Shown piece by piece: positions 9,037 through 16,664 of a DNA stretch of 64,000 bases. Under the pieces are notes generated by a model. That model was not told the DNA's origin and did not search any database. It was given only the letters and a program-made list of their open reading frames with translations. The stretch lies in NCBI RefSeq assembly GCF_001592435.1, contig NZ_CP014750.1, positions 248,001-312,000 on the forward strand, read 5' to 3'. Both the position numbers and the translations under genes were made by a program. This DNA is from Thermococcus peptonophilus (GTDB lineage: Archaea > Methanobacteriota_B > Thermococci > Thermococcales > Thermococcaceae). Position 1 is the stretch's first letter. Every line of letters begins with the position of its first letter.

Positions 9037-10129
9037 ACCCGACTCACCCCATCAAACTCCTTTCCCCTATCCACCCTGTGTTATTTTCCGCTATCCCACT
9101 TAACTTTAAGCCCCAATCATGCCAGCCCACCCCTTCTCTTCATCCCCCAACTTGAATCCTCGCGATTCTGTATCCACCACCTTACCCTCTGTTAGTGAAC
9201 CCATTAGCATTATCAAATTTCTGGCCTCCCACCCGGAAATAATGTGCTCTCCAACTTGTTCACAACCCTCGCATACTCCCGCTTCGCCTGATTAAGCAAA
9301 TTCAAATAATGCAACCCCATAATGTCACCCTGCAAACTATGCCCAACCATATACTTGATGACAACCTCGGGCACACCAAACTCCATCATCTTGTTAATGA
9401 ACCACTTCCGCAAATACTTCATCGGAGCACCACGCTTACCCGCATACGACCGCACCCTATCATAACTCGTATCCAACCTCCGCAACCCCCGAGCCAACCA
9501 AACCGGCATGAAAACCACATTCGACCTCTTAAACCCACGAACCCAATTCAGCTCATAGTAAGCGATTTCCTTCCCATTCACCCCCTCAATCTTCAACATT
9601 CTCCTATCAAACTCCCGCAAAACCTTAACCGCCTCCGCAATCCTCACCCCACCAAAAGCAGTCAATAAGAAGGCAAGGCAAACATCCTCCCTACCCTTCA
9701 CCTTCGAAAACCAGAACCGAACCTCCTTGTCAGTCGGCACGTACAAATCCACGCCACTCTTCTTCACCTTCAACACCCTCCGCAACTTAACCAACAACTC
9801 CGCATTAATCCGCTCCCTCATCTCAAGAAAGCTCAGTAAATTACGGAAACCATTGACAAACCGATTATTATGGTTCGTGGCCTCAAGAATCTCGACAACC
9901 TCAACAGGACTCCGAATAATCCGCTTACCCACAAACCTATCCAAAGCACTAATGTAGTCCCTCGCAACCGCCCTACTCACCCGACGCTCCAGCCACCGCT
10001 TAAACTCCTCCCTTACACTCCAATAATCCACCACCATATCTACTGAATTTATAAAATAAAACCCTCCTCCACCATCCACACCATTAACCACCTTATCAAC
10101 CATATTAACCGTATAATCCGTATTCACCT

Positions 10130-10500
10130 TATTGACATTAATAAGTGAATTGTTTACAGATGATACAAGGGATACGGATTTACGGATTACAGATGATACG
10201 GGGGCGGATTCTATGCGGTGCGGCCCTCCACCATCACCTACCCCCTTAACACCCTCCCCCACCATATCCACTTCATTCACCTTAATGTTATTAAGGTGGT
10301 TACGGTTAATGGATGATACGGATTTACGATTTACATGTTTAAATGGGGCAGAGGTTATGCGGTTCGCACCCGTACCACCATTATCCGAATCCGAACCACT
10401 CATACCCGGATCACCCACACCCTTTAATTCTATAAATTCCATAGAAATAGGGAGGTGGTTTACGGATCCGGATATGCGGATATGTGGTTCACTCGAATCA
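10130..10500. repeat. Imperfect repeats in the integrase linker
   Basis: Three related segments near 10147-10230, 10303-10365 and 10455-10485 on the + strand contain GGATTTACGGATT-like words and GATGATAC. In the protein they give two clear copies of a roughly 50-residue unit (RITSAPFKHVNRKSVS and RIESAPVSSVIRKSVS) and one weak copy. Confidence 0.7.
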
Positions 10501-10628
10501 CCCGAATGATTGGAACTCGAATCTCCACCCACCGACCTCCAATAACCCAAAACTAATCCATAAACATCCGAATCATTAATTTGCGGATTTTCAAAGTTCA
10601 AATTCGCGAATGGCATGCAATGCCAACT

Positions 10629-10675
10629 CTTACAAGGTGGAGGTCCGGGGTTCGAATCCCCGCGGGCCCACCACA
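10629..10675. repeat. attR, 47-bp direct repeat
   Basis: Right copy of the tRNA 3' half, identical to 7942-7988 (offset 2,687). It lacks the 5' half of the tRNA, so it is not a second tRNA gene. Confidence 0.95.
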
Positions 10676-10703
10676 GAAACTTTGCAGAGCAAAGTTCCAT
10701 CAA

Positions 10704-11575
10704 AGGTGGAATGTCCTTTTGAGTGTCCTGTTTTTTCAGTGATTCTCAATCATCAATTGGCAATTCTCAAGGGTTTACTCACAGTATAACGCCCTTCGGG
10801 CGTTAAAACGAAAGGAAAACCCTTATTCACCTGCAAGTTTGTCATGAGAATCCCAATTCTCAGCCAATTTTAAGAGGACATTCAAGCTTTTGGTGAAGCT
10901 TTTCCCAAAAGCTTCCTCGTGAAGTTTGATCAAGGTTCGTGGTTCTTCTTAGAATTGCCCTTCTACGAGGATTTTCACGATACACAAGCTAGTATTAGTG
11001 AATTCTCTGAGTTTTGAACTGTTGAAAAGGAGTTTCTAACATCTTGACGCCCTACGGGCGTCGATTAAAAAAGCAAACTCACAAAGAGCGAGCAAATAAA
11101 AATGGAATTCACAATCCATGACAGTATTCAAAAGGAAAATCCGCCCAAAATGCCCCCGTCAAACAAGAACTACAAACTTTGATGAAACTTTGCTAGGCAA
11201 AGTTTCCTGTACTCTCAAACCCCCCGAAGTGGGGCTTCGCCCCACAGCCCTCTTTTTCTTACTCCACTGGGGGGCTAACGCCCCCGCGCCCCCAGACATA
11301 TTGCTTGCACAAGCGCTTGTGGGAAGTTTTTGACTAGTATGCCTTGTCTTTACAATTTTGCAATTTCAAAAGGGTTTGCACACAACATAACGCTCAGAAG
11401 GTGTTAAAAATAACCCAAAGTACTTGACTAGTTAAAGAAGAATCCCCCTGTTTCACTGCTAATTCTCACAAAGACATCTGGAGTTTTGAAAAAGCTTCTT
11501 TCGATATCTTCAAAATTTCTCTACAAGAACAAGAAAAAAGAAGACAAGATTTTCCTAAGGTCTTCACCGGAAAAC
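10704..11575. other. Palindrome-rich intergenic region beside attR
   Basis: About 870 bp with no supported gene. It holds several short hairpins: AACTTTGCAGAGCAAAGTT (10679-10697), AACGCCCTTCGGGCGTT (10788-10804), GACGCCCTACGGGCGTC (11045-11061), AAACTTTGCTAGGCAAAGTTT (11185-11205), and a GC-rich block at 11221-11292. A roughly 55-bp imperfect direct repeat occurs at 10762-10821 and 11361-11415 (AGGGTTT, TAACGC, GTTAAAA, ACCC in order). It may be a decayed element or an accessory insertion zone. Confidence 0.6.
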
Positions 11576-12871
11576 TCACGGGTACAATCTACTCGGCGTT
11601 CTCGGGAAGAGCGTTGCCCAGCGGACGTGGTCGAGCTTGAGCACCCACGCTACCAATCTCTCAAGACCGAGGCCGAAGCCGCTGTGAGGAACGCTGCCGT
11701 ACTTCCTGAGGTCAAGGTACCACTCGTAGTCCTTGGGGTCCATACCTTCCTCAAGGATCCTCTGCACGAGCTTGTCGTAGTTGTCCTCACGCTGGGAGCC
11801 TCCGATTATCTCGCCGTACCCCTCTGGCGCGAGCATATCAGCGGCGAGAACCTTTCTCGGGTCCTCAGGATCTTCCTTCATGTAGAAGGCCTTGATGTGC
11901 TTTGGATAGCCGTAGACAAAGAACGGGCTCTCGAACTCCTCCGTCAATACTCTCTCCTCGTCGGCACCCATGTCCTCGCCCCATTCGATGTTCACGCCCT
12001 TGCTCTGGAGTATGTCTATGGCCTCGTCATAGCTTATCCTCGGGAACGGTGGAACGGCGTTCTTGAGGGTCTTGATGTCGTCCTTGCGGTAGAGCTCGAT
12101 CTCCTTCTTCCTCAGCTCGAGCGTCCTCTGCACCATGTAGCTCACGAGCTCTTCCTCGACCTTCATAATGTCCCAGAGGTCCATCCAAGCAGCCTCAAGC
12201 TCGAGGTGCCAGAACTCGGTTAAATGTCTCCTCGTCCTGCTCTTCTCGGCCCTGAAGCTCGGAGTAAGCGACCAGACCTTCTCAAGGCCGAAGATTGCCG
12301 CCTCAAGGTAGAGCTGGGCTGACTGGCTGAGGTAGGCGTACCTGTCGAAGTACTTGAGCTTGAAGAGCGTCGCTCCGCCCTCCACTGCTCCGGTGACGAG
12401 GATCGGCGGGAAGACCTCGTACCAGCCGTCCTGGAGGAGCCATTCTCTTGCTGCTTGCATGAGCGTGCCCTTGACCTTCATTATCGCGGCTACCTTGGGG
12501 GAGCGCAGGTGGAGGTGCCTGACGTCGAGGAGGAACTCGTCGCTCGCATCCTTGGTTATCGGGAAGAAGTCAACGTTCTGGATTATCTGGAGCTTCTCTC
12601 CCTGGACTTCGGCAGCGGTCGGCGCGCGGGGGTCGGCCTTAACCGTTCCCTCGATGATAACGCTCGACTCGATTCCGACCTTCTTGGCCTCCCTATAAAC
12701 CTCCTCGTTCAGATCCTTTGAAAAGACAACCTGGACAATTCCACTTGAGTCGCGGAGGACTATAAAGACCTTCTTTCCGACTTCCCTCTTTCTGTAGACC
12801 CATCCAGCGAGCTTAACCTTCTTTCCTTCCATTTCGGGTGTGACATCAGCACAGTAAACCTTATCGATCAC
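11576..12871 (-). CDS. asnS: Asparaginyl-tRNA synthetase
   Basis: Charges tRNA-Asn with asparagine. The 431-aa class IIb enzyme has an N-terminal OB-fold anticodon-binding domain (residues about 1-105), then the catalytic core with motif 2 FRAEKSRTRRHLTEFWHLE and motif 3 GFGLGLERLVAW near the C-terminus. GGATLFKLKYF is typical of the archaeal AsnRS group. AspRS is the close alternative but is less likely on these motifs. TTATAAAC near 12904-12911 is a suitable TATA box on the minus strand. Confidence 0.95.
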   Translation of the reverse strand: MIDKVYCADVTPEMEGKKVKLAGWVYRKREVGKKVFIVLRDSSGIVQVVFSKDLNEEVYREAKKVGIESSVIIEGTVKADPRAPTAAEVQGEKLQIIQNVDFFPITKDASDEFLLDVRHLHLRSPKVAAIMKVKGTLMQAAREWLLQDGWYEVFPPILVTGAVEGGATLFKLKYFDRYAYLSQSAQLYLEAAIFGLEKVWSLTPSFRAEKSRTRRHLTEFWHLELEAAWMDLWDIMKVEEELVSYMVQRTLELRKKEIELYRKDDIKTLKNAVPPFPRISYDEAIDILQSKGVNIEWGEDMGADEERVLTEEFESPFFVYGYPKHIKAFYMKEDPEDPRKVLAADMLAPEGYGEIIGGSQREDNYDKLVQRILEEGMDPKDYEWYLDLRKYGSVPHSGFGLGLERLVAWVLKLDHVRWATLFPRTPSRLYP

Positions 12872-13106
12872 CTTTAACCACCTCCAGAGGCTTTGAAAGC
12901 AGGTTTATAATACTAACTAATATTCGAGCTAAGGAGAAGAGCGTCAATTGAACCAGAGCGAGAGCGCCACGATCCGGGAATTTATCTCTATCAAATGCGG
13001 CATGGGGATAGCTTTTCTCTCCTAAATTTAAACCCTTTGGAAATTTGGATGTCAAAACGGCAAAAGGCTTAATTACTTGACTGTCAGACATACAAATGGT
13101 GAGAGA

Positions 13107-14330
13107 ATGATCGCGCTCATCGGAGACGTCATTGATGCCGAAAAAGTGCTTCAAAACCATGCTGTTCTAGTAGAGGGGAATACTATCCGCGCCGTAGTTC
13201 CCGCCGAAAAACTCCGGAAGTTCGGCCCAGATAAAGTCTACGGCGGGAACGGCTTCTTTGTAATTCCGGGCCTGATAAACGCCCACACCCACGTGGCGAT
13301 GGCGAGGTTTAGGGGACTTGGCGAGGACATGCCCACAGAGGAGTGGCTGGAAAAGATAATCTGGCCTATGGAGCTTGAATGGACTGCCAGCGAAATCAGA
13401 GAGTGGGCCAGAATAGGTATCATGGAAGCCCTTATGAACGGCTCGACGGCAATAAACGACCACTACTTTTTCGCCGACGAAATAGCTCGGGAAGCCGAGA
13501 AGATAGGGATACGGGCTTTTATAGGGCAGACTGTGATGGATCTGGTAGATTTCCCGCACGCCGATCCTGGGAAGGGATTCAAATTCTTCAGGCGCTGGCA
13601 GGGAAAGAGTGAACTCGTAACGCCTACCCTCGCTCCACACGCGACCAACACGGTCAGTCTGGAGCTTATGAAGGAAATAGTCGAGCTGTCGAAAGAAACA
13701 AACGCCAGAATTCATGTTCACCTCGCCCAGAGCAGGGCCGAAGTGAAAGAGGTTAAGAGCCGCTACGGCCTAAAACCGGTGGAGTATCTAAAGTGGACTG
13801 GGGCGTTAAACGACCGTCTGATTGGGGTTCACGGCGTCTACCTAACCGATGAAGAAATTGGAATGTTCGCCTCGACCGGTTCAACACTCGTCCACTGCCC
13901 GACCAGCAACGTGAAGCTTGAAGGAACGACGATAAACCTTTCCAGAGTCCTTCAGGCAGGTATGAGCATAGCTCTCGGTAACGACTCTCCAAACCCTGTT
14001 GGCATAATGGACATGTTCCTCGAGATGAGGACTTCTGGTCTCTCCGCAAACCTCCTCGAGAGAAAGGCACATTCCATTCCAGCAAGAAAAATTTTCGAGA
14101 TGGCAACCGTCGGAGGCGCGCGGGCGCTGGGGATTAAAGCCGGTCTCATAAGGGAAGGGTACCTCTCAGACCTCCTTCTGATAGACGCCAGAAAGTCATG
14201 GTTCCAACCGAAGGAGAACCCCTATTCTCTGCTCGTGTACTCAGCCAGGGGAAGTGATGTTGCACTGACAATGGTAAACGGGAAAATAGTCTGGAAAAGG
14301 GAGAAGAATGAGCTCACTCTCTCCTCCTGA
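13107..14330 (+). CDS. mtaD: Amidohydrolase, MtaD/DadD-like adenosine-derivative deaminase
   Basis: Metal-dependent deaminase of 407 aa, probably acting on 5'-methylthioadenosine, S-adenosylhomocysteine or 5'-deoxyadenosine. Metal ligands appear as HTHVAM (after PGLINA), HVHLAQS, the His of VHGVYL and the Asp of GNDSPN, in the order of the TrzN/MtaD family. The ATG at 13107 follows GGTGAGAG; an upstream ATG 30 bases earlier lacks such a site. It converges with the next gene, overlapping its end by 17 bp. Substrate is inferred from family. Confidence 0.88.
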   Translation: MIALIGDVIDAEKVLQNHAVLVEGNTIRAVVPAEKLRKFGPDKVYGGNGFFVIPGLINAHTHVAMARFRGLGEDMPTEEWLEKIIWPMELEWTASEIREWARIGIMEALMNGSTAINDHYFFADEIAREAEKIGIRAFIGQTVMDLVDFPHADPGKGFKFFRRWQGKSELVTPTLAPHATNTVSLELMKEIVELSKETNARIHVHLAQSRAEVKEVKSRYGLKPVEYLKWTGALNDRLIGVHGVYLTDEEIGMFASTGSTLVHCPTSNVKLEGTTINLSRVLQAGMSIALGNDSPNPVGIMDMFLEMRTSGLSANLLERKAHSIPARKIFEMATVGGARALGIKAGLIREGYLSDLLLIDARKSWFQPKENPYSLLVYSARGSDVALTMVNGKIVWKREKNELTLSS

Positions 14331-15480
14331 GGAGGAGCGGGACGATTGCAAGTCCTACGATGAGCGCTGGACCGCAGATTCCGCCGGACTTTTCACTGGA
14401 GGTTGCCGTTTGGGACTTCTCCTGGGAGGTGGTCGTCGGTGAAATCTCGGAGGCACTCTTGCCCTCGACCATTATGGCCCTCCACTCCTTGAGCCACTTG
14501 TCTGTGTTCTCGGCCAGCTCTTCGGCGGGAATCGAGACAACTTTCGCCTTACTAACGTCGAGGGCGTAGCTGAAGCACTCTGGAAGCTCGACCTCGCTGT
14601 TCACCGGATACATCCACTGGTTGAGCGGGAGCTTCTCCTGGGCCTCCTTGCTTATCAGGAAGTTGATGAAGGCCTTTGCAAGTTCCAGGTGCTTCGTTCC
14701 CTTTACGATACCCGCGCCCTCTATCTGCACGTAGGCCGTGTTGTTGAGAAACACAGCTCCAATGCTGGTGTCGTTGTAGTTGCAGGCGTCGTAGGCTGGA
14801 TCGGTTGCGTAGCTGACGAAGAGCGGGGCCTGTCCCTTGTCCCACATCTCCCATCCTGCCGACCAGCCCTTGACGACGATGACGTCGTTTTTCTTTAGGG
14901 CCTCCCAGTAGTAGGGCCACTTATCACCATAGACCGCAATTGTCCAGAGAAGGAAGGCCATTCCGGTGGAGCTAGTCAGCGGGTTCTCAACGATGAGCTT
15001 GCCCTTCCACTCGGGCTTTGTGAGCTCCTCAAAGGTCTTGGGTGGGTTAGGAAGCTCGTTCTTCTTATAGACGATCGCTATCGCACCGTAGTCATAGGGA
15101 GTCAGATAAAATTCAGGATCAAAGTCCTTGATTATCCAGTCAGGAATGTACTTGGCGTTTTCCGGCTTGTAGGGGACGAGGATTCCGGCGTTTATAGCTT
15201 TCTGGAGGTAGCTGTTGTCTATGCCAACTACCACGTCGGCCTGCGGGTTGTCCTTCTCCATTATCAGCCTGCTGAGAACCTCACCAGCGTCTCCGAAAAG
15301 CACGAGGCGGACTTTGACGTTATACTTCTGCTCAAAGATAGGGATTATCTCCTTCATCCACGGCTCGATGCTGTCGTAGGAGTAAACTGTAAGCGTCTCC
15401 TCAGCCGAGACCGGTGAGGAGGCCGCGAAGAGAGACACCAAGACCACTCCAAGCACGAACAATGTCCCCAGTTTCCTCAT
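14314..15480 (-). CDS. ABC solute-binding protein, thiamine-type, with CGP-CTERM tail
   Basis: Extracellular binding protein of 388 aa. A Sec signal peptide (about residues 1-26) leads into ETLTVYSYDSIEPW, the ThiB/TbpA-like type 2 periplasmic binding fold. The C-terminus is a Ser/Thr/Gln linker, then GGICGPALIVG, a hydrophobic span and RRRE. This is the CGP-CTERM sorting signal found in Thermococcales surface proteins, suggesting processing and lipid anchoring at the Cys. No permease or ATPase partner is adjacent. Thiamine or a phosphorylated relative is the likely ligand by family only. Confidence 0.88.
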   Translation of the reverse strand: MRKLGTLFVLGVVLVSLFAASSPVSAEETLTVYSYDSIEPWMKEIIPIFEQKYNVKVRLVLFGDAGEVLSRLIMEKDNPQADVVVGIDNSYLQKAINAGILVPYKPENAKYIPDWIIKDFDPEFYLTPYDYGAIAIVYKKNELPNPPKTFEELTKPEWKGKLIVENPLTSSTGMAFLLWTIAVYGDKWPYYWEALKKNDVIVVKGWSAGWEMWDKGQAPLFVSYATDPAYDACNYNDTSIGAVFLNNTAYVQIEGAGIVKGTKHLELAKAFINFLISKEAQEKLPLNQWMYPVNSEVELPECFSYALDVSKAKVVSIPAEELAENTDKWLKEWRAIMVEGKSASEISPTTTSQEKSQTATSSEKSGGICGPALIVGLAIVPLLLRRRE

Positions 15481-15585
15481 TCACTCACCCCCCAGAGATT
15501 AACAAGTTGTCATCTCCAATAACCGGATAATAGAACTGTTTAAAAAAGTTTGTGGGCAGATGTGGGAACTTTAAGACAAAAAGAG

Positions 15586-16095
15586 TTAGGAATCCTGCCC
15601 TTCTTTGCTTTCCTTGGCTTTTCTCCCTTCCATCTTAATGACGTAGTCAGCCGCGTTCTGCAGGGCTACAGAAAAGCCTGGATCAACGCCGATGACAACG
15701 GTCTCCTTGCCTCGCCTCTTAGCCTCAATGATTATCGGGAGAAAGTCAGCGTCCCTTGAGGCAAGGGCTATGACGTCAACGTCCGAGTTGTAGATCAGCT
15801 CCATCGCCTCTATGGCAACGCGGACGTCAGTGTCTCCGGCAACGATGACCGGCTCTAGCCCCTGGTTTACAACTGCCTCAATGAGCCCCTGAGGCGCGTA
15901 CTGGTTGAGAATGACCTTGGCAACCCTCACGTTTCCAATCCTCTTGAGGGCCTCAAGGATATCCTCAAGCTTTATCCCAAACTCCTTCCTAAGAATGTTC
16001 GGCCCGTCGATGATCAGCCCTATCGTCTTCTTAGGAACTTCTTCCTCTTTTTTCTCGTCTTCCCGCCTCAGAATCTTGAAGAACCGCTCCTTCAT
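15586..16095 (-). CDS. NYN-domain protein, putative nuclease with intact acidic site
   Basis: 169-aa protein of the NYN/LabA-like (DUF88, PIN-fold) family, proposed RNases. The acidic cluster is complete: Asp30 in IDGPN, Asp88 and Asp90 in GDTD, Asp115 and Asp117 in SRDADF. The N-terminus is basic and the C-terminus charged. It overlaps the upstream paralogue by 4 bp (ATGA), so the two are translationally coupled. The RNA substrate is unknown. Confidence 0.88.
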   Translation of the reverse strand: MKERFFKILRREDEKKEEEVPKKTIGLIIDGPNILRKEFGIKLEDILEALKRIGNVRVAKVILNQYAPQGLIEAVVNQGLEPVIVAGDTDVRVAIEAMELIYNSDVDVIALASRDADFLPIIIEAKRRGKETVVIGVDPGFSVALQNAADYVIKMEGRKAKESKEGQDS

Positions 16096-16595
16096 TCTTC
16101 TTCACCGCCGAGAATGATTGTGTAGTCCGCCGCGTGCTTTAAGGCTGCTGAAAAGCCCGGTTCAACACCGATGACAACGGTCTCTTTTCCTTTCTCCTTC
16201 GCCTTCAGGATGACGGGCAAAAACTCCGCGTTCCTTGTGGCTAGGGCTATGACGTCTATGTGGGGGTTGTATATCTCCTTCATGGCCTCGACGGCGAGCT
16301 TTACACCGGTCTCGCCGGAGACGATGATTGGCTCGAAGCCCTGATTTGAGACTGCCTCAATAAGCCCCTGAGGCGCGTACTGGTTGAGAATGACCTTGGC
16401 AACCCTTATATCACCGATCCCGCTGAGCGCTTCCGCAATGTCCTCGAGCTTTACCCCAAGCTCCTTCCTAAGAATGTTCGGCCCGTCTATGAGAAGCGCT
16501 ATCCTCTTTCCCCTCGAGACCTTTCGCTTCATCTGTCCGATGATCCTCATTCCGCTCTTCGTCATCGAGATTATCTTCTCCCATCCACTGGGCAT
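16092..16595 (-). CDS. NYN-domain paralogue with degraded acidic site
   Basis: 167-aa paralogue of the following gene, sharing LRKE.G.KLED and [18 protein letters not shown] almost word for word. The first Asp (IDGPN) is kept, but GDTD has become GETG and SRDADF has become TRNAEF, removing four acidic positions. It may be a non-catalytic partner. The ATG at 16595 has GGCGGTG seven bases upstream and is preferred to the TTG at 16619. It may be co-transcribed with tmcA, which ends 70 bp upstream. Confidence 0.85.
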   Translation of the reverse strand: MPSGWEKIISMTKSGMRIIGQMKRKVSRGKRIALLIDGPNILRKELGVKLEDIAEALSGIGDIRVAKVILNQYAPQGLIEAVSNQGFEPIIVSGETGVKLAVEAMKEIYNPHIDVIALATRNAEFLPVILKAKEKGKETVVIGVEPGFSAALKHAADYTIILGGEEE

Positions 16596-16664
16596 CGCTG
16601 ACACCGCCGTAATTTTCAAACCAACGGGAGTAGTTAAAAGAGGTTAAAAAAATTGCTAAAACCC

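Larger units (their letters stand above)
7942..10675. mobile_element. Minimal SSV-type integrative element in tRNA-Val, 2,687-bp unit
   Basis: A segment bounded by 47-bp perfect direct repeats made of the tRNA 3' half. One repeat plus the interior is 2,687 bp. It carries the two halves of a tyrosine integrase, a 53-aa membrane protein and iteron-like repeats, all pointing the same way on the excised circle. No replication protein, capsid or partition gene is visible. Joining the halves through the att site keeps one reading frame of about 591 codons with no stop, so excision would restore the gene. Strong C-over-G excess on the + strand differs from neighbours. Confidence 0.9.
9213..10703 (-). 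pseudogene. Int(C): catalytic part of split SSV-type tyrosine integrase
   Basis: Catalytic C-terminal part of the integrase. The tyrosine recombinase domain (about residues 240-496 of this frame) shows Arg 354 in GGVRIAEA, KYLR with Lys 429 and Arg 432 in place of HxxR, His 455 in GHSL and nucleophile Tyr 466 in HYLNL, as in archaeal SSV-type enzymes. The first 10 codons come from flanking chromosome, the next 15 from att, and residues about 40-230 form a repetitive Ser/Asn/Val/Gly-rich linker. The gene becomes whole only after excision and joining to Int(N). Confidence 0.88.

Noticed and set aside
9309-9668. Plus-strand frame within the integrase region
   Set aside because: Its odd His/Pro/Asn-rich product results from the strand skew; the opposite frame encodes the recombinase motifs.
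10629-10675. A second tRNA-Val gene
   Set aside because: Only the 3' half is present; acceptor 5' strand and D arm are missing. It is attR.
11118-11333. 71-codon plus-strand frame in the intergenic region
   Set aside because: It runs through two hairpins and a GC-rich palindrome block, has no ribosome binding site and gives no recognisable protein.
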